From CAYRPN01 sp964426135 (GTDB lineage: Bacteria > Planctomycetota > Phycisphaerae > Phycisphaerales > Phycisphaeraceae): a stretch of DNA of 16,105 nucleotides. This document shows, piece after piece, positions 7,033-13,598 of the stretch (position 1 is its first letter; each line of letters starts with the position of its first letter). The notes under the pieces were generated by a model. That model ran no database searches and was not told the origin of the DNA. It worked only from the letters and a program-made list of their open reading frames with translations. The stretch lies in NCBI GenBank assembly GCA_964426135.1, contig CAYRPN010000131.1, positions 1 through 16,105 of the forward strand, given 5' to 3'. Position numbers and translations under genes: made by a program.

Positions 7033-7455
7033 ATGTCAGCAGGCATCGTGGGTGGCGCCGGTTCGAGTGTTGGCTCTGCTGTGAGCGGCGGCAAGGGTTT
7101 CGCCGAACTGAGCAGCGGTGAGTTCGTGAAGGTGTTGCTGTCGGAATTGACGAACCAGGATCCGTTCAAGCCGCAGGATTCAGGCGCGCTGCTGGAGCAA
7201 CTGAGCAGCCTGCGCAACATCGAGAGCCAGGTTCAACTTCAGGAGAAGCTGGAGGCGCTGGTGTTGCAGAACGGCATTGCTTCGGCGGCGGTCTTCATCG
7301 GCAAGGAAATCGAAGGGATCGATGCGGGCAACGATGCGGTTTCAGGCGTGGTGACCAGTGTTCGCGTCGAGAGCGGCAAGGCGATGCTGGAGCTTTCCAG
7401 TGGAAAGACGCTTGCGGTCGATCGCGTGACCCGGGTCATGGATGTGAAAGGTTGA
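7033..7455 (+). CDS. flgD: Flagellar hook capping protein FlgD (short form)
   Basis: FlgD caps the growing hook and directs insertion of FlgE subunits. The N-terminal FlgD motif is clear: FVKVLLSELTNQDPFKPQDS (about residues 32-51), then LLEQLSSLRNIESQVQLQEKL. The C-terminal part (about 75-138) resembles the tudor-like segment (AAVFIGKEIEGID, VTSVRVESGKAMLEL). At 140 aa it lacks the Fn3-like domain of enterobacterial FlgD (about 230 aa); short forms are common outside Proteobacteria. GGGAGG is 5 nt upstream of the ATG. It sits between fliK and flgE as expected. Confidence 0.93.
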   Translation: MSAGIVGGAGSSVGSAVSGGKGFAELSSGEFVKVLLSELTNQDPFKPQDSGALLEQLSSLRNIESQVQLQEKLEALVLQNGIASAAVFIGKEIEGIDAGNDAVSGVVTSVRVESGKAMLELSSGKTLAVDRVTRVMDVKG

Positions 7456-7459
7456 TGTG

Positions 7460-7771
7460 ATGGCAGGCGGTGCGGAATTATTGCGATTGCTGGAGCCGGC
7501 GGTGCGACCCGGCGGTTTGCAGGGTCCGTCGCGGACGCCTGTAGCTCCGTTGGAATCGCGGAGCTTCGATTCGCTTTTGGCCGAGGCGGCGAAGGATGGC
7601 GGCGCGTCCTCCGGGACGAATGGGCCGGACGGCTTGGCCGACAACGAGACGAAGCCGCACGCCGCCAGCGCCGCCAGCCACCTGGCGAGTCTTTCGGGCG
7701 TTGATCGAATCGAGAATGCGGGAGTTTTGGAAGCGATCGCGGGAAAGGCGTCGACCAGCGGCGGGGCGTGA
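7460..7771 (+). CDS. Small flagellar-operon protein of unknown function
   Basis: A 103-aa protein starts 4 nt after the flgD stop; a GTG at 7457 would add one residue. AAAGG at 7447-7451 is a plausible ribosome site for the ATG. Its position between flgD and flgE is where many bacteria carry a short flagellar operon protein (TIGR02530 type), and SFDSLLAEA near residue 36 and VDRIENAGVLEAI near residue 83 are mildly reminiscent of that family. The similarity is too weak for a firm assignment. The protein is hydrophilic, with no signal peptide or membrane segment, and rich in Ala, Gly and Ser. Its stop is about 30 nt before a large heptamer array, so the C-terminus may have been shortened by the repeat. 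It could also be a poorly conserved secreted substrate. Confidence 0.6.
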   Translation: MAGGAELLRLLEPAVRPGGLQGPSRTPVAPLESRSFDSLLAEAAKDGGASSGTNGPDGLADNETKPHAASAASHLASLSGVDRIENAGVLEAIAGKASTSGGA

Positions 7772-7800
7772 AGCGACGCAACGCTGGCGTGTCCGGGACT

Positions 7801-8137
7801 GAGATCTGAAATCGGAGATTTGAGATTTGCGATTTGAGATTTCAGATTTGAGATTTGAGATCTGAGATCTGAGATTTGAGATCTGAGATCTGAGATCTGA
7901 GATCTGAGATCTGAGATCTGAGATCTGAGATCTGAGATNNNNNNNNNNNNNNNNNNNNNNNNNNNNNNNNNNNNNNNNNNNNNNNNNNNNNNNNNNNNNN
8001 NNNNNNNNNNNNNNNNNNNNNNNNNNNNNNNNNNNNNNTGAGATCTGAGATCTGAGATCTGAGATCTGAGATCTGAGATCTGAGATCTGAGATTTGAGAT
8101 CTGAGATTTGAGATCTGAAATCTGAAGTCTGAAATCT
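7801..8137 (+). repeat. GAGATCT heptamer array interrupted by an assembly gap
   Basis: Nineteen 7-bp units precede the gap and fourteen follow it. Units near the gap are perfect GAGATCT; the outer ones drift to GAGATTT, GAAATCT or GCGATTT, as expected when a tandem array expands in its middle. Each perfect unit contains AGATCT, so every copy carries a palindromic GATC site. Confidence 0.9.
7939..8038. other. Assembly gap of 100 N
   Basis: Exactly 100 unknown bases lie inside the heptamer array; this is a common placeholder length for a gap of unknown size. The array was evidently too long or uniform for the assembler. Confidence 0.98.
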
Positions 8138-8193
8138 GACTGCTGAAAGCATTAGTTCATCGATTCATTGCGAACATCACAGGGAGCATTGAT

Positions 8194-9909
8194 ATGGGTT
8201 TGACGACTGCCATGTACACGAGCCTCAGCGGGCTGATCAGCAACTCACAGGCGATCACCGTGGCGGGCGACAACATCGCCAACATCAACACCACGGGATT
8301 CAAATCCAGCCGGGTGTCGTTTGAGAATCAGATCGTGCAGAAGCTTCGCGCGGCGACGGGGCCGGCCGACGGACTGGGCGGCACGAATCCGACGGAAATC
8401 GGACTGGGCACGCGCATCGGCACGATCTCGCGCGATTTCAGCGATGGCTCGCTGCAGACCACCGGCGTGAACACGGAACTGGCGATCGATGGCGGCGGTT
8501 TCTTCGTGCTCGATTTCAACGGGCTGCAGCGATTCACGCGGGCCGGCACTTTTCAGCTTGACCGCGACAACAATCTGAGCAATCCCGGCAACGGCGGCAT
8601 CGTTCAGGGCTTCGGCATCGATGAAGACTTCAACATCATCGAAGGCACGTTGACGGACCTGAACATCCCCGTCGGCTCATCGACGCTGGCCGAGGCGACG
8701 GAGAGCGTGCGTTTCGCCGGCAACCTGAACGCCGGCGGCGATGTCGCCACGCAGGGCACCATCATCAACAGCGGCGCGGTCTTCTCCGACGCGGCCGGCA
8801 CCACGCCTGCCGTCGCGGGCACCGCGCTGACCTCGATCTTCGACGGCGCGGGTACGCAGTTGTTCGCCAACGGCGATGTCATCACCGTGTCCGGCGCGCT
8901 GCGCGGCTCCAGCACGCTGCCCGATCACACTTTCCAGGTCGGCGCCGCCAACACCACCGGGTCCGACGCCAACGGCACCACCATGCAGGATTTCCTCACC
9001 TTCATGGAGGACATCCTGGGCATCGACACCTCCGTGTCAGGCGGTCTGACCATCGACGCGGCGGGGCAGGTCGTGATCACGGGAAACAGCGGCACGGAGA
9101 ACGAACTGACGCTGGCCGCGGGCAACATCATTGTGAATCAGGGCGGCGTCAATCCAACCACGCCCTTCACGTTCACCAATGTGCAGAGCGCCGATGGCGA
9201 ATCGGTGCGCACGTCCTTCTTCGGCTTCGACAGCCTGGGCAACGAACTGCGATTCGATCTGACGGCGGTGCTGGAGCAGAAGTCCAACGCCGGAACGACC
9301 TGGCGCTTTTATGCCCAGAGCGAGGATGACAGCGATCTGTCCCGCGTGCTGGCCACCGGCACGATGTCGTTCGGGGTCAGCGGCCAGGTGCAGAACGTCA
9401 CGGGCAATACGTTTCAGATCGACCTGGCCGGCACCGGCGCTCAGACGCCGCAGCAGATCACACTGGAGTTCGACAATTCGTCGAGCCCGATCACCGGCCT
9501 GAGCGACGAAGCCAGTTCGCTCGCCGCGGTGGCGCAGGACGGGTCGGCCACGGGCTCGCTCGAAGATTTCAACATCGCCGCCGACGGCACGATCATCGGA
9601 ATCTACTCGAACGGGCTGCAGCGCAACCAGGGTCGCATCGCGCTGGCCACTTTCGCCAACGACACGGGCCTCAGCTCCGAAGGCGGCAACCTGTTCTCCC
9701 CCACGCCCAACAGCGGCGAGGCGGCGATCGTGACGCCCGGGCAGGCCGGCTCCGGCCGGGTCATCGGCGGCGCGCTGGAACTGAGCAATGTCGAAATCTC
9801 CCAGGAGTTCATCAACCTCGTTGCGTTCAGCACCGGCTTCAGCGCCAGCTCCCGCGTGCTCACCACCAGCGATCAGTTGATCCAGGAACTGCTGTCGGTC
9901 ATTCGGTAA
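8194..9909 (+). CDS. flgE: Flagellar hook protein FlgE
   Basis: FlgE polymerises into the hook, the universal joint between the basal body and filament, after export through the flagellar channel. The 571-aa sequence has the rod/hook N-terminal motif SLSGLISNSQAITVAGDNIA followed by NINTTGFK (residues 10-37), then a FlgE/F/G-type D1 segment (TTGVNTELAIDGGGFFVLDF, about 88-108). The C-terminal helix motif LSNVEISQEFINLVAFSTGF lies at about 529-548. Its length exceeds enterobacterial FlgE (about 400 aa); the extra is in the middle, a Gly/Thr/Asn-rich surface domain (about 170-430). It is distinguished from FlgG and FlgF by length and by its position after flgD. The start is set by GGGAG 7 nt upstream. 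Confidence 0.95.
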   Translation: MGLTTAMYTSLSGLISNSQAITVAGDNIANINTTGFKSSRVSFENQIVQKLRAATGPADGLGGTNPTEIGLGTRIGTISRDFSDGSLQTTGVNTELAIDGGGFFVLDFNGLQRFTRAGTFQLDRDNNLSNPGNGGIVQGFGIDEDFNIIEGTLTDLNIPVGSSTLAEATESVRFAGNLNAGGDVATQGTIINSGAVFSDAAGTTPAVAGTALTSIFDGAGTQLFANGDVITVSGALRGSSTLPDHTFQVGAANTTGSDANGTTMQDFLTFMEDILGIDTSVSGGLTIDAAGQVVITGNSGTENELTLAAGNIIVNQGGVNPTTPFTFTNVQSADGESVRTSFFGFDSLGNELRFDLTAVLEQKSNAGTTWRFYAQSEDDSDLSRVLATGTMSFGVSGQVQNVTGNTFQIDLAGTGAQTPQQITLEFDNSSSPITGLSDEASSLAAVAQDGSATGSLEDFNIAADGTIIGIYSNGLQRNQGRIALATFANDTGLSSEGGNLFSPTPNSGEAAIVTPGQAGSGRVIGGALELSNVEISQEFINLVAFSTGFSASSRVLTTSDQLIQELLSVIR

Positions 9910-9923
9910 GGAAGGGAAGCGGA

Positions 9924-9998
9924 GTTCGGGATTCGGGATTGGGGAATCGGGTTTGGATCGCCCCGTCCGGAATCCCGGTTCCCGATTCCCGATCTCCG
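9924..9998. repeat. Inverted heptamer arrays between flgE and flbD
   Basis: Four ATTCGGG-type units (9924-9951) are followed after 19 nt by four units of the complementary type (AATCCCG, GTTCCCG, ATTCCCG, ATCTCCG; 9971-9998). The transcript can therefore fold into a long hairpin. The left array has four G-runs (9928-9951) fitting a quadruplex pattern. The array ends 18 nt before the flbD ATG. Confidence 0.8.
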
Positions 9999-10016
9999 GC
10001 TCACTCTGAAATCGTC

Positions 10017-10214
10017 ATGATTACAGTCACCCGACTCAACGGACAGCGATTTGTCATCAATGCGGAACTGATTCGCACCGTCGAATCGAATCCGGACACG
10101 ACGATCAAGCTGATCAACGGCGATCATTACATCGTGAAGGAACCGATGGCGGAAATCGTGCGACTGGCGGTGGAGTACGGGCGGTCGTTGCGAAAGTTGT
10201 TGCCGCCGACGTGA
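10017..10214 (+). CDS. flbD: FlbD/SwrD family flagellar protein
   Basis: The 65-aa length and sequence match the FlbD (SwrD) family: it begins MITVTRLNGQRFVINAELI, then TVESNPDTTIKLINGDHYIVKE and a C-terminal helix. In Bacillus subtilis the homologue SwrD raises flagellar motor power, probably acting on the stator; its placement directly before motA and motB here fits. The start at 10017 is preferred over an upstream in-frame ATG at 9939, because the upstream stretch lies in the spacer repeat and the family starts at MI(T/K)VTRLNG. No Shine-Dalgarno site is evident. Confidence 0.92.
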   Translation: MITVTRLNGQRFVINAELIRTVESNPDTTIKLINGDHYIVKEPMAEIVRLAVEYGRSLRKLLPPT

Positions 10215-10393
10215 CGCGCTTGGAACGCTGGTTTTTTCCTGCCTCGCCGTCTGCGGGCCAGCCGTTCCGGATGCTCGCGAACCGCCGAGATCGGCGCAAC
10301 GACGGCCACTGACCGATAACGCGCCGGCGATGATGCGGAAGCGCGCGAACCGCCGATAAGCCCTGAACGTTCATTGATTCACGCGAGGACGCC
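10215..10393. promoter_or_regulatory. flbD-motA spacer with a direct repeat
   Basis: CGCGAACCGCCGA occurs at 10276-10288 and 10344-10356, 68 bp apart. GCCGATAA at 10352-10359 and ACCGATAA at 10312-10319 match the -10 element of sigma-28 flagellar promoters, but no TAAA-type -35 stands at the proper distance. The spacer is otherwise unique, with no heptamer array. A regulatory role is possible but unproven. GAGGA (10385-10389) is the motA ribosome site. Confidence 0.35.
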
Positions 10394-11164
10394 ATGGACA
10401 TCGGAATTCTTTTCGGCATCATCGGCACCTGGCTGTTGATCCTCTGGTCCGTCCTGCTGGGCGGCGAAATCAGCGCGTTCATCGATATGCCCAGCGTGGT
10501 GCTCGTCATTGGCGGCACGTTCACCATCATTTTCTTCTGCTTTCCCGTGGGCTATGTGCTCAAGTTGCCCAAGGCCGCGCTGAAGGCGATTTTTACGACC
10601 AAGACGCCGGTGGAGAAACTGGTCACCGATTTGGTCCAGTACGCGGAGACCGCGCGCCGCGACGGCATTCTGAGCCTCGAGAACGCCATCAAGGAAATCA
10701 AGGATCCCTTTCTCGTGCGCGGCATTCAGATGGCGGTCGACGGCACCGACCCGGAGATGATCGAGTCCATCCTCTCGGCGGAAATCGAGAACATGAGTAC
10801 GCGACATGAGACTTTCAAGGCCGTGCTAGACAACCTCGGCAAATACGCGCCGGCTATGGGCATGATCGGCACGCTCGTCGGCCTGGTTGCCATGCTCGGC
10901 AACATGGAAGACCCCTCGAAGATCGGCCCCGGCATGGCGGTCGCTTTGCTCACCACGCTGTACGGCGCGCTGATCGCCAACGCCATCACCGGTCCGCTGG
11001 GCGATCGACTGGCGCGTCGATCCAGCGAGGAAACGATGTACAAGACCATTGTGATCAAGGGCGTGATGTCCATCCAGAGCGGCGACAATCCGCGCATCGT
11101 TGAGCAGAAGCTTCGCACGTTCCTCCCGCCCAGCGCTCGCAAAGCAGAGGAAAAGGCGGCGTGA
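10394..11164 (+). CDS. motA: Flagellar stator protein MotA
   Basis: MotA forms the ion-conducting stator ring with MotB in the inner membrane and pushes FliG. Four membrane segments can be seen at about residues 2-22, 34-56, 152-170 and 181-201. The large cytoplasmic loop contains the conserved charged residues (R88/R89 and E96 in ARRDGILSLENAI) that interact with FliG. Prolines at P152 (YAPAMGMIGTLVG) and P179 (IGPGMAVALLTTLYG) match the conserved pair. The length of 256 aa is normal for the short MotA/PomA type. The coupling ion cannot be decided from sequence alone. GAGGA lies 4 nt before the ATG. motB follows after a 231-nt spacer with repeats, unusually long for this gene pair. Confidence 0.95.
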   Translation: MDIGILFGIIGTWLLILWSVLLGGEISAFIDMPSVVLVIGGTFTIIFFCFPVGYVLKLPKAALKAIFTTKTPVEKLVTDLVQYAETARRDGILSLENAIKEIKDPFLVRGIQMAVDGTDPEMIESILSAEIENMSTRHETFKAVLDNLGKYAPAMGMIGTLVGLVAMLGNMEDPSKIGPGMAVALLTTLYGALIANAITGPLGDRLARRSSEETMYKTIVIKGVMSIQSGDNPRIVEQKLRTFLPPSARKAEEKAA

Positions 11165-11205
11165 GGAAAGGCGGAGCTTTGGAATCGGAGCGAAATGAGT
11201 TCCCG

Positions 11206-11264
11206 ATTTAGCCGGCGGGCTTGCCCGCCGGGACGCTCTCGGCGGGCAAGCCCGCCGGCTAAAT
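11206..11264. repeat. Perfect 25-bp inverted repeat (TTTAGCCGGCGGGC element)
   Basis: The arms 11206-11230 and 11240-11264 are exact reverse complements around a 9-nt loop (GGACGCTCT). Each arm also holds its own hairpin, CGGCGGGC-TT-GCCCGCCG. A related half-element with a compensating base pair lies at 15931-15956. No T-tract follows, so this is not a canonical terminator. Confidence 0.85.
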
Positions 11265-11340
11265 GGGGGACCGCCAGTTCGCGAAGTTATTTTGGCCCCA
11301 TTCCTTTGTGTTTCGAGCCTCGAGCCGTCAGCTTTCAGCC

Positions 11341-11382
11341 TTCTGATCTCTGACCTCTGACCTCTGTCCTCTGTCCTCTGTC
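11341..11382 (+). repeat. Heptamer array (CTCTGAC / CTCTGTC) before motB
   Basis: Six 7-bp units: TTCTGAT, CTCTGAC twice and CTCTGTC three times. The array ends 13 nt before the motB ATG, in the place where a ribosome binding site would be expected; the tract is pyrimidine-rich and no Shine-Dalgarno site is seen. Confidence 0.85.
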
Positions 11383-11395
11383 CTCCTCAAACGCC

Positions 11396-12124
11396 ATGGG
11401 CAAATGCAAGTGTCCTCCCGCTGGCGCACCGGAATGGGTGCTGACCTATGGCGACCTCATGTCGCTGCTGCTGTGCTTTTTCATTCTGCTCGCCTCGCTG
11501 AGCGAACTGAAGAGCGACAGCGTCTGGAAAGCCACCGCCGAGGAAGTGCAGCGCAGTTTCGGCATGCACGGCGGCGGCGGACACGTTCCCACCAGCGACC
11601 AGAACACGCTCAACGTCTACATCAAATTGGAGCGAATATTTCAACAGCAGCAGCGGTTCCGAAAAAGCGGCGAGGTGAGCGACCTGGCCATCACCGGGAA
11701 AGAAGTCCGCGTATCGCAGAGCCGCAAGGACGTCCAGCGGGGCGTGGGCAGCGTCACGTTCGAGCCCGGATCAGCTGAACTGACGGAATCGTCGCGGCAG
11801 CGTCTGCGTCCGATTGTTTCTCTGGTTCATGGCTACAACAACAAGATTCTGCTCCAGTGCCACGCCTCCTCGAGTGAGAAGGGAACGCTGACGAATTATC
11901 CGGACCTGTGGGCGTTAAGTTACGCACGCGGCAAAGTCGTTATGGATTATCTCGTTCATGACCAAGGTGTCGCTCCCGAGCGAATCCGCATCATTTCAAA
12001 CGCCGACAACGAACCTATGAAGAAGCGCGAGTACAGCGCTGCGCTGCTCGAGCCGAATCGTCGTGTGGAAATTGAGATCAGCGACCAGTTGGTCGATGAT
12101 CTGGCCAGACCGCAGCCGGAATGA
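11396..12124 (+). CDS. motB: Flagellar stator protein MotB
   Basis: MotB anchors the stator to peptidoglycan and carries the proton- or sodium-binding aspartate. The 242-aa protein has the MotB motif WVLTYGDLMSLLLCFFILLA, with the ion-binding Asp at residue 20. A linker/plug region follows, then a C-terminal OmpA-like domain (about 105-235) ending LEPNRRVEIEISDQ. The usual GHTD-type loop reads CHASSSE at residues 155-161, so the Asp that contacts the peptide stem is replaced by Ser, while the later LSYARGK Arg is kept. Peptidoglycan binding may therefore be altered or use other residues. The N-terminus (MGKCKCPPAGAPEW) is cysteine-containing, as in several non-enterobacterial MotB proteins. 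It lies after motA. Confidence 0.92.
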   Translation: MGKCKCPPAGAPEWVLTYGDLMSLLLCFFILLASLSELKSDSVWKATAEEVQRSFGMHGGGGHVPTSDQNTLNVYIKLERIFQQQQRFRKSGEVSDLAITGKEVRVSQSRKDVQRGVGSVTFEPGSAELTESSRQRLRPIVSLVHGYNNKILLQCHASSSEKGTLTNYPDLWALSYARGKVVMDYLVHDQGVAPERIRIISNADNEPMKKREYSAALLEPNRRVEIEISDQLVDDLARPQPE

Positions 12125-12157
12125 GCGGGCGGGCCTGAACGGGAGATGGAGAAATTC

Positions 12158-12700
12158 ATGGCAGAAGAGAAATCCAAATCGGACGCCGGTGCGCCTGGGG
12201 AGAATCAGTCCGCGGCGAAGAAGAAGAAACCGAAGGCTGTTCTTTTCGTCATCGCCGTCCTGCTCCTGGAGGCGGTGACCGTCGTCATCACGTTCTCGAT
12301 GACCGGCGGCCCCGCCACGGCCCGCGCTGATCGCGGTGTGGCGGCACTCGTCGACGACAGCAACAGAGAAGTGGAGGAACTCGTCCTGGAGGACAAGTTT
12401 CCCAACTCCCGGCGCGGCGATGTGTATCTCTACGACACTCAGATTTACGCGGTCGTCCGCAAGAAGCATCAGGAAAAGGTGAAGGAACAGGTCAAAGCGA
12501 TGTCCGCGCAGATTCATGCGGACCTGGGCACGGTGTTCCGCCGCGCCGATCCCTCCTTCATGCATGAGGACGAACTGCAGACGCTCACCCGCCAGATCAA
12601 GGCGGTGCTCGACGAACGGTTCGGACGCGATCCGGAGGGCCATCAGATCCTCGAGCGCATCGTCATCACCAAGTGCACCGAGTATCGCATCGAGTTCTGA
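12158..12700 (+). CDS. fliL: Flagellar basal body-associated protein FliL
   Basis: FliL is a single-pass inner-membrane protein that rings the stator and supports torque. From the chosen ATG it is 180 aa: a short charged cytoplasmic tail (to about residue 26, ending KKKKPK), one membrane segment (about 27-47, AVLFVIAVLLLEAVTVVITF) and a periplasmic domain. The domain ends VFRRADPSFMHEDELQTLTR and ILERIVITKCTEYRIEF, in the FliL style of a C-terminal strand. An ATG at 12146 would add MEKF, but GGGAG would then abut it. With ATG 12158, TGGAGA at 12147-12152 is 5 nt upstream, so the shorter form is preferred. It follows motB by 33 nt. fliM, normally next, is absent. Confidence 0.88.
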   Translation: MAEEKSKSDAGAPGENQSAAKKKKPKAVLFVIAVLLLEAVTVVITFSMTGGPATARADRGVAALVDDSNREVEELVLEDKFPNSRRGDVYLYDTQIYAVVRKKHQEKVKEQVKAMSAQIHADLGTVFRRADPSFMHEDELQTLTRQIKAVLDERFGRDPEGHQILERIVITKCTEYRIEF

Positions 12701-12713
12701 GCGTTGAGGGGAA

Positions 12714-12853
12714 CCGATAGCCGATGGCCGATAGCCGATAGCCGATAGCCGTTAGCCGTTAGCCGTTAGCCGTTAGCCGTTAGCCGATAGCCGACAGCCG
12801 ACAGCCGACAGCCGACAGCCGACAGCCGACAGCCGACAGCCGTTAGCCTTTAG
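12714..12853 (+). repeat. Twenty-unit heptamer array (CCGATAG / CCGTTAG / CCGACAG)
   Basis: Exactly 20 uninterrupted 7-bp units: CCGATAG, CCGATGG, CCGATAG x3, CCGTTAG x5, CCGATAG, CCGACAG x7, CCGTTAG and CCTTTAG. Identical variants are grouped in blocks, which indicates local duplication by slippage or unequal exchange rather than common selection on each unit. Confidence 0.95.
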
Positions 12854-12930
12854 CAGGAACGACGGTTGAACACGCGACCGGACGAAAAAAATGAAGACGG
12901 AACGCTGATGACGCTTGGCTTCAGGCCGAT

Positions 12931-12979
12931 GGCTAACGGCTAACGGCTAACGGCTTTCGGCTCTCCGCTAACGGCTAAA
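12931..12979 (-). repeat. Complementary heptamer array (GGCTAAC)
   Basis: Seven 7-bp units: GGCTAAC x3, GGCTTTC, GGCTCTC, CGCTAAC and GGCTAAA. They are the reverse complement of the GTTAGCC register in the preceding array, so the two can pair across a 77-nt loop. Confidence 0.9.
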
Positions 12980-13110
12980 AGTTGATCGCTTCGATTTCCC
13001 TCACGCCCGATAACCGTCGCGCAGTTCTTGCGCGATGACGATGTCCGAGAACGTGTCAAGTTTGCGCGTGTCACGCGCCGATGAGTATCAAACCAGACTC
13101 ACGGACACGT

Positions 13111-13512
13111 ATGGCCAAGACAATCCAAAATTCCAATCCTCCCAGCGCCAAGTCGGCGACCGACAACGTGGTGGCCGCGCTCGCCGGCGCCCAGGCCGCG
13201 GTGAATCAGCTCGCGAAGGAAGCCGGCGGCGATTCGGGCGGGCTCGACATGCTCGGCGATGTCGACCTGCATGTCTCCGTCGAACTGGGCCGCACGGAGA
13301 TGCTGGTGGAGGACATTCTGCGCTTGAGCGAAGGCAGCGTGGTGGAACTGGACAAGCTGGCGGGCGATCCGGTGGATGTGTTCGTGAACCAGAGGCTGGT
13401 GGCGCGGGGCGAGGTGCTCGTGCTCAACGACAATTTCTGCATCCGCATCAGCGAGATCGTGGACAACCTGGCGGAAGAAGCGGGCGAAGCGGCAGCCGAA
13501 GCGGCGGCCTGA
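13111..13512 (+). CDS. fliN: Flagellar motor switch protein FliN
   Basis: FliN forms the lower part of the C-ring and helps dock the FliH-FliI export complex. The C-terminal SpoA-type domain is clear: LHVSVELGRTEMLVEDILRL, then EGSVVELDKLAGDPVDVFVN and GEVLVLNDNFCIRISEIV. The variable N-terminal tail is Ala/Asn-rich. From ATG 13111 it is 133 aa. An ATG at 13081 would give 143 aa, but those ten codons have a low-GC third position unlike the rest, so the shorter form is preferred with modest confidence. No Shine-Dalgarno site is seen for either. It precedes fliO, as expected. Ala-rich residues (AGEAAAEAAA) form the end. It is FliN, not FliM or FliY, because it holds a single SpoA domain. Confidence 0.93.
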   Translation: MAKTIQNSNPPSAKSATDNVVAALAGAQAAVNQLAKEAGGDSGGLDMLGDVDLHVSVELGRTEMLVEDILRLSEGSVVELDKLAGDPVDVFVNQRLVARGEVLVLNDNFCIRISEIVDNLAEEAGEAAAEAAA

Positions 13513-13557
13513 TCGCTCGGAGCATCGAATCGAAGGGGCGCGCATCGCTCCATTTTC

Positions 13558-13575
13558 ACCGGCATGGATGCCGGT
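13558..13575. other. Hairpin between fliN and fliO
   Basis: ACCGGCA and TGCCGGT form a 7-bp stem with loop TGGA. No T-tract follows. It ends 12 nt before the AAGGA ribosome site of fliO (13588-13592), so it could modulate fliO translation or protect processed ends. Only one copy is seen. Confidence 0.4.
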
Positions 13576-13598
13576 TCTCGTGAGGCCAAGGAAGGCCA

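Larger units (their letters stand above)
7772..8193. other. Spacer flgD/small gene to flgE, mostly repeat and gap
   Basis: This non-coding spacer is dominated by the GAGATCT heptamer array and a 100-N assembly gap. The last 50 nt (8145-8193) are unique sequence with a good Shine-Dalgarno site, GGGAG (8182-8186), 7 nt before the flgE ATG. The true length is unknown because of the gap. Confidence 0.85.
11165..11395. other. Repeat-filled spacer between motA and motB
   Basis: motA and motB usually overlap or abut. Here 231 nt hold a perfect inverted repeat (11206-11264) and a CTCTGTC-type heptamer array (11341-11382). No gene is seen. Confidence 0.75.
12701..13110. other. fliL-fliN spacer of repeats where fliM is expected
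   Basis: I see no gene in this 410-nt stretch. It contains a 20-unit heptamer array (12714-12853), about 77 nt of unique sequence, a 7-unit array of the complementary type (12931-12979), and unique sequence up to fliN. No FliM fragment was recognised. Confidence 0.8.

Noticed and set aside
7478..8152. Open frame on the - strand across the GAGATCT array, reading as a 7-residue repeat (LRSQISD)
   Set aside because: Any stop-free 7-bp repeat yields a heptad peptide because three units make 21 nt. It overlaps the small gene after flgD, runs through 100 N and has no start signal.
9939..10016. Upstream in-frame ATG extending flbD by 26 codons
   Set aside because: The extension translates the heptamer spacer, and the family starts at the MITVTRLNG position.
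10219..10240. Rho-independent terminator after flbD (TTTTTT at 10233-10238)
   Set aside because: No stable hairpin stands directly before the T-run; only about 3 bp could pair.
12714..12979. CRISPR array
   Set aside because: The units are 7 bp, contiguous and without unique spacers.
13035..13583. Alternative + frame overlapping fliN
   Set aside because: Its product is Arg/Gly-rich without a domain, whereas the overlapping frame encodes a clear FliN SpoA domain.
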